A DNA stretch of 41,987 nucleotides, from positions 1 to 41,987 of the IMG/VR virus record IMGVR_UViG_3300022538_001454; one strand, 5' to 3'. Positions 9,202 through 15,620 of this stretch are shown here, one piece after another. Each line of letters starts with the position of its first letter. Position 1 is the stretch's first letter. A program made the translations under genes and the position numbers. A model generated the notes under the pieces. That model was not told the origin of the DNA, made no database searches, and saw only the letters and a list, made by a program, of their open reading frames with translations. Origin of the DNA: a virus.

Positions 9202-9519
9202 ATGAGCGCTAAATTATACCGTTACCAGTTTGAACCGGAAATACAGGCACAGGAAGTCGAGGAGACCTTGCACCTGGCCGTCCTTGCCGCCGAGTGCCTG
9301 CACGGCCAGTCGCGCGTGCGGCTCGACGCTTCTTATTTCATGGATACTGAAAAACGCATTTGCGTTATCAATGCCGGTACGGATGTAGGCCGCGACATCG
9401 TGCGTATTTTTACCGGCTTCGCAATCCGCGAATTCGGAGAAACCGCTTTCACGGTGCGCCGTGTCGATAGAGCGCCCAGGCCAGAGACGAAGGAAGGACG
9501 AGCCCATGAAGGTCATTGA
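9202..9519 (+). CDS. Conserved small phage/island protein, function unknown
   Basis: A 105-aa soluble protein. It contains EVEETLHLAVLAAECLHG, RLDASYFMD, a NAGTDVGRDIVRIFTGF segment and an FGETAFTVRRVDRAP end. I recall similar small proteins beside the same kind of 140-aa hypothetical gene in other mobile regions, without a known function. The start is the ATG at 9202, after AGAAAGGACAAG; the frame is open further upstream to 9154 but without a ribosome binding site. The last codons overlap the next small ORF by 14 bp, suggesting a translationally coupled early operon ending in the primase. Confidence 0.62.
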   Translation: MSAKLYRYQFEPEIQAQEVEETLHLAVLAAECLHGQSRVRLDASYFMDTEKRICVINAGTDVGRDIVRIFTGFAIREFGETAFTVRRVDRAPRPETKEGRAHEGH

Positions 9520-9586
9520 TATGAGCTTTATTAAAAGCCGTTTTCTACAACGTTCACACCAAGCATGGCGAGAGCCGCCATTTTAA
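9506..9586 (+). CDS. 26-aa leader ORF translationally coupled to the primase
   Basis: A short ORF (MKVIDMSFIK at the start, WREPPF at the end) preceded by AGGAAGGA (9491-9498), one of the better ribosome binding sites in this part. Its stop codon overlaps the primase ATG as TAATG at 9584-9588, while the primase has no site of its own. This arrangement suggests the peptide exists mainly to deliver ribosomes to the primase start. No homology recognised; the peptide itself may be non-functional. Confidence 0.5.
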   Translation: MKVIDMSFIKSRFLQRSHQAWREPPF

Positions 9587-11724
9587 TGATCGACTTGAAA
9601 AACCAGCTCCTCAACGCTGCGATCCATTACGCCGAGCTTGAATACCCGGTTTTTCCATGCGCGCCTGGTGGCAAAGTGCCTATAACCAAGCACGGTTTCA
9701 AGGACGCGACAACGGACATCGAGCAGATCGAAACGTGGTGGCGACAACGTCCGGACGCCAATATCGGGATCACTACAACCGGCCTCGTTGTGATCGATGT
9801 CGATGGCGCTGACAATCCCTGGCTCGCCGGCGATCCAGACATGTGCGCCGACCTGGCGCAGGGCGCGTTATCGTTCACACCCGGCGGCGGCCGGCATCAT
9901 ATTTTCCGGCAGCCTGAAAGCAAGAACTGGGGTAATACCTCGGGCAAGCTCGCTCCGAAGATCGACACGCGCGGCAATGGTGGATATATCATTGTTCCAC
10001 CATCGGTCATCGATGACAAGGCCTACACCTGGGCGGAAACTTACGAACTGGACGAGTCGCCGGAGCAACTTCCCGAACCACCGGCCTGGCTTGCCGAACT
10101 TCTCGACAACGGGCCGCACTTATGCAGCCAACGGCCGCGTGACGCGCCCACAGTCGCGCCGTGTTCGCCACAGGGCGAAGATTCGGCCGCTACTGGCAAC
10201 ATTATACCATCCGGGCAGAGGAACGCGACACTGGCACGCCTGGCCGGCGCAATGCGCCGCGTGGGGATGGGGTATGCCGAAATACGCGCCGCCCTCGCGC
10301 AGACGAACGCGGACCGCTGCAAGCCGCCGATGTCCATGCGTGAGGTGGATAAGATTTCGGCAAGCATCTGCCGGTATGAGCCGGATCAAGTTTCTGTCGC
10401 TGTTGCTGAGAACCACTGGGCGCAGGATTTTCAGGGCGGTGAGAAAGAAGAGGAACTCACCCCATCGCTCCCCGATCCAGGGCCGCTACCGGAAGAGCTA
10501 CTCCGCGTGCCTGGCTTTGTATCAGAGGTCATGGATTACTGCCTCGAGACCGCGCCGTACCCGAATACTGTCATGGCGTTCTGCGGCGCGCTCGCGCTCC
10601 AAGCCTTCCTGGCCGGGCGCAAGGTGCGCGATCCCGGAGACAATCGCACTAACGTCTACCTGCTCGGACTCGGGCATTCAGGCACCGGGAAAGACTGGCC
10701 GCGAAAGATAAACACGAAAATTATTCACGGAATCGGTCTCTCCGACTCGCTCGGTGAACGGTTCGCATCCGGTGAAGGCATTCAGGACGCCTTGTTCGGA
10801 AAGCCATGCATGCTGTTCCAGACCGATGAGATCGACGGAATGTTGCAGACAATCAACAAGGCCAAGGACGCCAGGCACGAGAATATTATGTCCACGCTGC
10901 TCACAATGTTCTCGGCGTCCAATAGCGTGTTCCCCATGCGCAGGAAAGCGGGGAAAGAATCGCCCGGGGCTATCGACCAGCCATGCCTCATCATCTTCGG
11001 AACCGCGATCCCGAACCACTATTACGAAGCGCTCTCGGAACGCATGCTCACAAACGGGTTTTTCGCCCGGATGATTATCCTCGAGAGCAACAAGCGGCCG
11101 GAAGGTCAGGACCCCAAGCTTATCGAGCTCCCGGACAGGGTTCTCGAAACCGCTAAGTGGTGGTCCGAGTTCAACCCCGGGACCGGCAATCTGGAAAAAT
11201 GGCATCCGGTACCCAAGGTCGTCGAGCATACCGATGAGGCCGTGGAAATCCTGACCGAGTGCCGTCGGGAAGCGGAAACCGAGTACTCGGCTGCTGAGGC
11301 ACGTAACGATTCCGTAGGCACGACCGTATGGAGTCGGGTCAATGAGCAGGCACGGAAGCTGGCCCTGCTCTACGCCGTAAGCGAAAACCACATCGAGCCC
11401 GTCATCGGGAAAGGTGCTACGGAATGGGGCAGCCTGTTTGCCGTCCACCAGACTAAGCGGATGCTGTTTATGGCCGGCGAGCATGTTTTTGAGAGTGAAT
11501 TCGATTCCAGGTGCAAGAAACTCTTGGCAATCCTGAAAAAATGGCGTGCAAAAAAGGGCAACCAATGGATGGAGTTCTGGAGAATCCGACGGAAACTAAA
11601 ATGGAATGATAGAGACCACGAGGAAGTTCGAAACGCTCTCATAGGCCAACGGATTATCGAATATGATGAACCTCCGACTGGAGGAAAACCCAAAAAATTG
11701 TACCGCTTAGTTGAAAGTTATTGA
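9586..11724 (+). CDS. Bifunctional primase-polymerase / helicase-like replication protein
   Basis: A phage/plasmid replication protein of 712 aa. The N-terminal prim-pol domain (about 10-190) has the catalytic DVD (71-73) and GGGRHHIF (100-107), giving primer and possibly DNA synthesis. A PriCT-like helical domain follows (about 210-265). The C-terminal half is a DUF3987-like P-loop ATPase: Walker A GHSGTGKD (363-370) and Walker B FQTDEIDG (411-418). Such proteins prime and unwind at the element's origin. ATG 9586 is chosen because it overlaps the leader stop; the alternative ATG 9565 would add 7 residues but has no ribosome binding site. Directly downstream lies the iteron-like AT-rich segment, which fits a self-contained replication module. 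Confidence 0.9.
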   Translation: MIDLKNQLLNAAIHYAELEYPVFPCAPGGKVPITKHGFKDATTDIEQIETWWRQRPDANIGITTTGLVVIDVDGADNPWLAGDPDMCADLAQGALSFTPGGGRHHIFRQPESKNWGNTSGKLAPKIDTRGNGGYIIVPPSVIDDKAYTWAETYELDESPEQLPEPPAWLAELLDNGPHLCSQRPRDAPTVAPCSPQGEDSAATGNIIPSGQRNATLARLAGAMRRVGMGYAEIRAALAQTNADRCKPPMSMREVDKISASICRYEPDQVSVAVAENHWAQDFQGGEKEEELTPSLPDPGPLPEELLRVPGFVSEVMDYCLETAPYPNTVMAFCGALALQAFLAGRKVRDPGDNRTNVYLLGLGHSGTGKDWPRKINTKIIHGIGLSDSLGERFASGEGIQDALFGKPCMLFQTDEIDGMLQTINKAKDARHENIMSTLLTMFSASNSVFPMRRKAGKESPGAIDQPCLIIFGTAIPNHYYEALSERMLTNGFFARMIILESNKRPEGQDPKLIELPDRVLETAKWWSEFNPGTGNLEKWHPVPKVVEHTDEAVEILTECRREAETEYSAAEARNDSVGTTVWSRVNEQARKLALLYAVSENHIEPVIGKGATEWGSLFAVHQTKRMLFMAGEHVFESEFDSRCKKLLAILKKWRAKKGNQWMEFWRIRRKLKWNDRDHEEVRNALIGQRIIEYDEPPTGGKPKKLYRLVESY

Positions 11725-11745
11725 TGTGCCTACTGCTCGAATTGA

Positions 11746-11956
11746 ACTTATTGACGAGCAAATAATTGGAAGGGGAAAAACCAAATGGACAATAAGACAA
11801 TAAGTCGTCAATTGGTTGAAAGACATAACTGTATATATGATAAAGAAATATATATTTTTATTATACTTATTGTCTTATTGTCTATACCCCCCTGTCTCTA
11901 TATTTTTCCCTGTTTTTCTGTGTATACGCGACCCCCTTGACAATTAGTCAATAAGT
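11746..11956. repeat. Iteron-like GACAATAAG repeats in AT-rich DNA; candidate replication origin
   Basis: The 299-bp gap after the primase holds an 18-bp perfect inverted repeat: GACAATAAGACAATAAGT (11788-11805) and its complement (11865-11882). Each arm is itself a tandem duplication of GACAATAA. A third copy in the first orientation lies at 11939-11956 with 16 of 18 matches, and a half copy (ACTTATTGAC) at 11746-11755. The 59 bp between the arms are very AT-rich. Iterons plus an AT-rich stretch beside a replication gene is the usual layout of phage and plasmid origins. A transcription terminator or operator is the main alternative, because the arms could form a hairpin. Confidence 0.55.
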
Positions 11957-12023
11957 TTTGCTCCGGATGGTTTTCAGGATTATTGCTCAGCCTAACCCAA
12001 TAACTTATGAAAGGACGGATTGT

Positions 12024-12263
12024 ATGGAACGCTGCTGTTACGACTGTGATTACTTTTACTCGTCGGTGGAACTGACCGGAAAAGAGCAATGTATCGATCA
12101 TGTTGAAGGCGAATGCCGACGCCAGCCTCCGGTTGTGGGCGATTATTTCAAAGGCTCTGGAGATGAAGATACAGATGAGCACGGCTTCGGTGAGTTCCCG
12201 AAAGTGCTCGGAGCCGACTGGTGCGGAGAGTTCGTGAAACGGGAGGGTTCAGGTGGACAGTAA
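12024..12263 (+). CDS. Small cysteine-rich (putative zinc-binding) phage protein
   Basis: A 79-aa protein that begins with ERCCYDCDYF, has further Cys in an EQC and a GECRRQPP segment, and ends with FPKVLGADWCGEF. The pattern of CxxC, then EC near RxxPP, then FPxV and DWCGEF is one I recognise from small proteins in phage early regions, probably binding one zinc ion. The function is not known. The ATG at 12024 is chosen because AAAGGACG (12010-12017) precedes it; the frame is open back to 11958 without a site. It overlaps the SpoVG-like gene by 11 bp. Confidence 0.65.
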   Translation: MERCCYDCDYFYSSVELTGKEQCIDHVEGECRRQPPVVGDYFKGSGDEDTDEHGFGEFPKVLGADWCGEFVKREGSGGQ

Positions 12264-12549
12264 ACTCCGCGACATTTTCACGATAACCGAGGTCAGGATA
12301 AGACTCGCGGATGAGCCGCGAGGCGGTCTCATCGGTTGGGCATCATGCGTGCTGAACGGGATGTTCCTCCTGGATAGCATAGCCGTGTTCCGAGGTGAAA
12401 GCGGGGAGTTCTTGCTCTCGTTTCCGAAAAAATCATCCCAGCATGGGACCGAGTACCATTTTTTCAAGCCGATTACACGTTCCGCCTACCAGCAACTTCT
12501 CGAGGCGATAGTAAAAAGGTTGGACCTAACCAGAAAGGACTTGCGATGA
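12253..12549 (+). CDS. SpoVG-like DNA/RNA-binding protein
   Basis: A 98-aa protein resembling SpoVG, a small site-specific nucleic-acid-binding regulator first known from Bacillus sporulation. Matching features are the ITEVRIRLA opening strand, a central strand-turn with LNGMFLLDSIAVF, the GEFLLSFPKK motif (SpoVG has a very similar F(V/L)xMPSK element), and the C-terminal helix ITRSAYQQLLEAI. Length equals the family norm. It starts with GTG, with GGGAGG 6 nt upstream (12241-12246), inside the end of the Cys-rich gene; its stop overlaps the next start as ATGA. SpoVG homologues are sometimes carried by phages; a role in controlling phage genes is inference. Confidence 0.75.
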   Translation: MDSKLRDIFTITEVRIRLADEPRGGLIGWASCVLNGMFLLDSIAVFRGESGEFLLSFPKKSSQHGTEYHFFKPITRSAYQQLLEAIVKRLDLTRKDLR

Positions 12550-12695
12550 AACCCGAAGAAGAAATCGACCGGATTTTGAAAGAAGATATACCTCTCACGC
12601 GTGAGATCAATGCCGTCCACAGGAGGATACGTGCGGAAACGGCAGTCAAACGCAATGAACTGCGGGAGATGTACGACAGGTTCGATATTGTGTAG
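12546..12695 (+). CDS. 49-aa charged helical protein, unrecognised
   Basis: A very short ORF starting at an ATG that overlaps the SpoVG-like stop (ATGA, 12546-12549). The product is strongly charged (KPEEEIDRILKED near the N-terminus, RRIRAE and KRNELREMYDRF later) and probably one or two helices. No homologue recognised. Tight coupling and the absence of rare-looking codons support real translation, and it closes the early operon. DNA-binding accessory or anti-host protein are both possible; nothing decides between them. Confidence 0.55.
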   Translation: MKPEEEIDRILKEDIPLTREINAVHRRIRAETAVKRNELREMYDRFDIV

Positions 12696-13138
12696 CCGGA
12701 AGGTTGTGCGGGTTCCGTTCTTGCTTTGAATGCCGCTTTCGGAGTTTTGACAGAGGCGGAATATTATCTTTCAGCAGCGGAGAGCTTTTAGCGGGAGGGC
12801 CTCCTGATCGTATATTCCTGGAACATGGGCGACCGTGGTGTCACACCCCACGGGGTGAAGTATCCACATAACGCCCAATATAATAAAGAGTTACGCGAGC
12901 GATGCCGGGCGGCTCGGTGACGGCGCAGCCTTTGCTCTACCCCTTACCCTTGTTTCCGTTAGGCAGATATGGCCCGCAACCCCCCGGCTACACTCAAATT
13001 ATGACGAGCTCAGTTTCGATTTGCCTTTTCCGGCGCTCTCGGCGAACTACGGAGAATTGACTTGACTTCTGGTGGCGGAAAAGCCCTCATGTATAATGAT
13101 TTGCTCTGGAATAGGTTACGCAGATTGGAGGTGCATCC
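12696..13138. other. 443-bp stretch without a convincing gene
   Basis: No ORF of normal quality. Visible items: overlapping small palindromes at 12833-12857 (CCGTGG/CCACGG at 12833-12838 and 12848-12853, and CACCCC-AC-GGGGTG at 12844-12857); a 31-codon ORF at 12825-12920 with no ribosome binding site; and TATAAT hexamers at 12879-12884 and 13092-13097 without a well-spaced -35 box (two TTGACT lie 24-29 bp before the second one). The stretch separates the early operon from the recombinase module and probably carries regulation, but no element is certain. Confidence 0.5.
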
Positions 13139-13310
13139 ATGAGCGGATTTTCAGGCAGATTGTACATTCCCGAAAACGAGTTTGACATCGAGGAAGGCAA
13201 TGAGCGAAACAGATAAAACCCGTGTCGCTGGTTATGGCTTCGCCGGTCCTCATCACGCCGTCGTGCTTGCGAAATGCCTTCCTGGCTTTTTCGTAGCTCT
13301 TGTTCTTCAT
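13116..13310 (-). pseudogene. N-terminal remnant of an AbiEi-type (type IV) antitoxin
   Basis: Reading the minus strand from the ATG at 13310 gives MKNKSYEKARKAFRKHDGV and then MRTGEAI before the frame drifts into unrelated sequence near 13230. The pattern of KAxxxFxKHxGVxRTxEAI is the start of the N-terminal winged-helix of AbiEi-family antitoxins, which normally continues with an IHPRTLYALRD-like segment that is absent here. The start has a GGAGGCG ribosome binding site on the minus strand. Full AbiEi proteins have roughly 200-300 residues, so only about one tenth survives. No AbiEii nucleotidyltransferase toxin is present. Most likely a scar left when the recombinase module or phage arm was exchanged. 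Confidence 0.45.
13139..13216 (+). CDS. 25-aa micro-ORF with strong ribosome binding site
   Basis: A possible micropeptide beginning MSGFSGRLY and ending EERG-like acidic/basic residues (EEGNERNR). GGAGGTG (13127-13133) lies 5 nt before the ATG, and a TATAAT lies 42 bp upstream, so translation is plausible. It could also be the severed N-terminus of a former gene, because sequence right after its stop reads better on the other strand as an antitoxin remnant. No homology recognised. Confidence 0.3.
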   Translation: MSGFSGRLYIPENEFDIEEGNERNR

Positions 13311-13358
13311 GGATAATAACGCCTCCACTTATTGACATTTGGAGGCATTTTTATCCAT
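13309..13358. repeat. 19-bp near-perfect inverted repeat between AbiEi remnant and recombinase
   Basis: Arms at 13309-13327 (ATGGATAATAACGCCTCCA) and 13340-13358, matching at 17 of 19 positions as inverted copies, with a 12-bp spacer. The left arm contains the antitoxin remnant's start codon and ribosome binding site on the minus strand; the right arm lies upstream of the recombinase. AbiEi antitoxins are known to repress their own operon by binding inverted repeats in the promoter, so this looks like the old autoregulatory operator. A recombinase site is an alternative. Confidence 0.6.
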
Positions 13359-13361
13359 ATC
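13332..13361 (+). promoter_or_regulatory. Possible promoter for the recombinase operon
   Basis: A perfect -35 box TTGACA at 13332-13337 sits in the spacer and right arm of the inverted repeat. The best -10 candidate, CATATC at 13356-13361 (18-bp spacing), is poor, so the assignment is weak. If real, binding to the inverted repeat would shut it off. The leader to the recombinase ATG is about 105 nt. Confidence 0.3.
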
Positions 13362-13469
13362 GGAGGAATTATCAAGTACTTTTTCGGGAATACTGGGAAC
13401 ACCCTTGCTATTTCGCCGGGAATACCCCCTCATGTGTGTAACCTTTTGAATGAAAGGAGGTTGCGCAAT

Positions 13470-14267
13470 ATGGTGATTAGCGAAGAAAACCCGATAACAG
13501 CGGCCGGATACATCCGCGTGTCGCAGGAGCGGCAGGTAAAGAACGGCTATGGCTTGGAGGCGCAAGAGCACGACATCAAGCGATTCGCGGAGTACAAGGG
13601 CTGGCAGCCCATTGAACTTTACCGCGAGGAAGGCGTGTCGGGTTACAAGCGAGACAGACCTGCACTGGAGCGCCTGCTTGCGGACGCCAAAGCGGGAAAG
13701 TTTGACGTGGTCGTATTTCCGTCGATAGACCGCACAGGCCGTTCCGTGAAAGACATAATCGAGATTGACACCGCGCTACGCGACGCCGGCGCGAGCATTG
13801 TGTTCCTTCGGGAAGGTATTGACACGTCAACGCCGACAGGTCAACTCTTTCGGAACATCATGGCCTCGGTCGCCGAGTTCGAAGGGCGCATGATCTACGA
13901 GCGACTTTCCAAGGGCAGGTGCCGCAAGGCTGCCGCGGGCGGTTACGTCGGCGGCTGGCTTCCACTCGGTTATCGTCGCGGCGAAGATGGCAAGGTTGCC
14001 GTCGTGCCCGAAGAAGCCAAAATTGTCAAGCGCATCTTCCGCTGGTCAGCCGAGGGGCGCAGGCTTTGCTGGATCGTGGGGCGTCTGAATGAAATGGCTG
14101 TGCCTACCCGCAACGGCGGCACCTGGCGTGTTTCCACGGTCCAAGGAGTTTTACGGAACAGGTTCTATACGGGTTACATCGTGATTGAGGGAGAACTTGT
14201 CCGCAGCCAGAACGCCGCTATTATTCCTGGTTCACTTTTTGAATCCGCAATACGCAAGGAGGGTTGA
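13470..14267 (+). CDS. Compact serine recombinase (resolvase/integrase family)
   Basis: A site-specific recombinase of 265 aa, expected to join or excise the element via a serine-DNA intermediate. The N-terminal catalytic domain shows YIRVSQERQ (catalytic Ser in the YxRVS motif, near residue 18), EEGVSGYKRDRP, the SIDRTGRSVKD arginine motif, and the helix-E start GQLFRNIMASVAEFEGRMI. A recombinase domain follows (RLCWIVGRLNEMAVPTR, then GVLRNRFYTGY). Large serine integrases run to 450-600 aa with a zinc ribbon and coiled coil; both are missing, and the protein stops just after the recombinase domain. ATG 13470 is chosen for AAAGGAGG (13453-13460). Its stop overlaps the next start (TGATG). Confidence 0.88.
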   Translation: MVISEENPITAAGYIRVSQERQVKNGYGLEAQEHDIKRFAEYKGWQPIELYREEGVSGYKRDRPALERLLADAKAGKFDVVVFPSIDRTGRSVKDIIEIDTALRDAGASIVFLREGIDTSTPTGQLFRNIMASVAEFEGRMIYERLSKGRCRKAAAGGYVGGWLPLGYRRGEDGKVAVVPEEAKIVKRIFRWSAEGRRLCWIVGRLNEMAVPTRNGGTWRVSTVQGVLRNRFYTGYIVIEGELVRSQNAAIIPGSLFESAIRKEG

Positions 14268-15055
14268 TGGGACTTACAATACACTACGGCTTCGAATTCA
14301 CGGGCGGCAAGCGCGCGCTTCTGAAAAAACTGGAATGGCTGAAAAGCCGGTACGCTGATTTTCCCGTGAATTCCGTCGGCGACATCCTCGAAATCAAACA
14401 GGCGAGGCTGGAGAAAGGATTCGGCAAGCACGGCAAGGAATTGTTTTCAGAGAACCACTTGGGTTTCATGATGTCGTTTTGCTATTTCCCTGAAACGAAA
14501 GTGGACAAAGCGCTGATGGATATTATCAAGCGCACCGGCGTTACGGCCAAGATTGGCGAACTGCCTCCGCGTGACCAGAAGCGTTTTCACCGCTTGCGGC
14601 GATTGTCGAGAGAGAATTGGGAACGGCGCGCCGAGCGCATCAGGAAATCAGCCAACGGCCTTCTGCTTGCCGTGGATGTCGGCGAAGGCTGTGAGAGTTT
14701 CGACATCATGCTCGGCCGCCTGGGCAATGGTAGAACTTGGCGAGGCCAGGATTTTACAAAAACGCAATACGCGACGCACTTTCATACGTGCCACCTTGCC
14801 GTCTGTGAAATGCTGGATTTCTGCGAGGATGCAGGTATTCTGAAACGCGTCCTTGATGACGGCCATTTCTACGAGAGCCGCGACATCCAGAAGCTTGCTA
14901 AGAACATTAACGCCTCGACCGAGATGATTCAGGCAGTAACCGGTGTGCTCAAAGGCACGGCCAAGAAGCGAGGCTTCAAGGTCAGCGCCAATATCGACCG
15001 CGCAGTCAACATCATGAAGGTCACCAGAAAGAAACCCCGTCCAAGCGACGGATAG
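14267..15055 (+). CDS. Conserved orphan protein, function unknown
   Basis: A 262-aa soluble protein starting MGLTIHY. It has a conserved-looking centre (LLLAVDVGEGCESFDIMLG) and a C-terminal part with TQYATHFHTCHLAV, LDFCEDAGIL, DDGHFYESRD and LAKNI. I recall a widespread family with the same opening and the same TQYA/RCHLAV/DEGxFxExRD features in many bacterial genomes, with no assigned activity. ATG 14267 overlaps the recombinase stop; AAGGAGG (14256-14262) lies 4 nt before it. Co-translation with the recombinase may hint at a recombination accessory role, but no DNA-binding motif is visible. Confidence 0.6.
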   Translation: MGLTIHYGFEFTGGKRALLKKLEWLKSRYADFPVNSVGDILEIKQARLEKGFGKHGKELFSENHLGFMMSFCYFPETKVDKALMDIIKRTGVTAKIGELPPRDQKRFHRLRRLSRENWERRAERIRKSANGLLLAVDVGEGCESFDIMLGRLGNGRTWRGQDFTKTQYATHFHTCHLAVCEMLDFCEDAGILKRVLDDGHFYESRDIQKLAKNINASTEMIQAVTGVLKGTAKKRGFKVSANIDRAVNIMKVTRKKPRPSDG

Positions 15056-15062
15056 ATTTTCG

Positions 15063-15149
15063 ACGAGACCCATACGAGACTTCCACGTTCGCAACCCGCG
15101 CTTCCAGAAGAAGCGGGAGCCCACACGAGAATTCTACGAGACCTCCACG
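15063..15149. repeat. ACGAGA phased-repeat clusters A and B (putative operators)
   Basis: Cluster A: ACGAGA at 15063 and 15074, then ACG at 15085. Cluster B: ACGAGA at 15125 and 15136, then ACG at 15147. Spacing is exactly 11 bp throughout, one DNA turn, and the two clusters are 62 bp apart. They share more than the core: both read TACGAGAC then one variable base and TCCACG. They lie directly before the small helix-turn-helix gene. Between them a short hairpin (GCTTC/GAAGC) is also possible. Three half-sites on one DNA face is typical for a multimeric regulator. Confidence 0.65.
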
Positions 15150-15189
15150 ATAAAAAAACATTTTTACTCTTGTTTCAGAAGGAGGTCAT

Positions 15190-15426
15190 ATGGCTTACAG
15201 AAATGCAACTTTTGTTTTACCACCGAAATTATTGAAGCGCGTCCAAAAATACTATTCAGGCTTATTATGGGTTCCGCCTGTCAGCACAAAAAGGCGCGAC
15301 AAGGAGATTCTAATGCTCAGCCGGAAAGGATTGAGAACTTCACAGATCGCGGAAGTTGTTCACCTTTCCATTCGCAGAGTTCAACAGGTTCTCCGCGAAG
15401 CCACGGAGAGGCGAAAAAAGAACTAA
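15190..15426 (+). CDS. Small helix-turn-helix regulator (CD3324-like)
   Basis: A 78-aa basic protein. The N-terminus (MAYRNATFVLPPKLLKRVQKYY) resembles that of CD3324-type proteins, a group of small putative regulators; the second half is a helix-turn-helix: KEILMLSRKGLRTSQIAEVV, then LSIRRVQQVLREA as recognition helix. AGAAGGAGGT right before the ATG is a very strong ribosome binding site. The gene is isolated, with about 134 bp upstream and 194 bp downstream, and is flanked by two pairs of ACGAGA clusters, which makes it the leading candidate to bind them and to control the head operon. Binding is inference. Confidence 0.7.
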   Translation: MAYRNATFVLPPKLLKRVQKYYSGLLWVPPVSTKRRDKEILMLSRKGLRTSQIAEVVHLSIRRVQQVLREATERRKKN

Positions 15427-15495
15427 TATAATTTCGTTGTCAAAACATTAGCAACCGTGTTTAATGAGATAGAAGACGAACGAAGTTTTTAATAC

Positions 15496-15585
15496 GCGAG
15501 AGTTCTACGAGACTAAAACGATAGACTTCCGCCCTGCGATAACAAGGGGCTGGGGTTCACGAGAGTACTTACGAGAAAGTACACG
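15496..15585. repeat. ACGAGA phased-repeat clusters C and D (putative operators)
   Basis: Cluster C: GCGAGA at 15496, ACGAGA at 15507, ACG at 15518 (11-bp spacing). Cluster D: ACGAGA at 15559 and 15571, ACG at 15583 (12-bp spacing). The clusters are 63 bp apart, nearly the same as A and B (62 bp), so the pairs look like two copies of one arrangement placed before and after the helix-turn-helix gene. Cluster D lies inside the loop of the terminator hairpin before the portal. Confidence 0.62.
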
Positions 15586-15607
15586 GTGAGCCTCAGCCCC
15601 TTTTTTT
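15544..15607 (+). terminator. Intrinsic terminator just upstream of the portal gene
   Basis: A 9-bp stem AAGGGGCTG (15544-15552) with CAGCCCCTT (15594-15602), continued by TCAC/GTGA (15557-15560, 15586-15589) and capped by GTACTT/AAGTAC (15565-15570, 15577-15582). A run of seven T (15601-15607) follows. It should stop transcripts from the helix-turn-helix gene. Only 13 bp separate it from the portal start, so any late transcript starting upstream must pass it; this suggests antitermination or a promoter inside the hairpin region. Confidence 0.8.
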
Positions 15608-15620
15608 ATTTGGTTGCGCA

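Noticed and set aside
10678-11565. 295-codon open frame on the minus strand within the primase gene
   Set aside because: Antisense to the Walker A and B motifs of a clear ATPase; open by GC-rich codon bias.
11785-11940. 51-codon ORF (start MDNKTISRQL, hydrophobic middle) in the gap after the primase, with GGAAGGGG upstream
   Set aside because: It runs through both arms of the 18-bp inverted repeat, and its hydrophobic residues come from the AT-rich spacer. The repeat structure explains the sequence better than a gene.
12747-12767. TTGACA with TATTAT as a possible promoter
   Set aside because: Only 9 bp separate the boxes; a working sigma-70 promoter needs about 17.
13057-13097. TTGACT and TATAAT as a promoter for the 25-aa micro-ORF
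   Set aside because: Spacing is 24 or 29 bp, too long. Kept only as a remark on the empty stretch.
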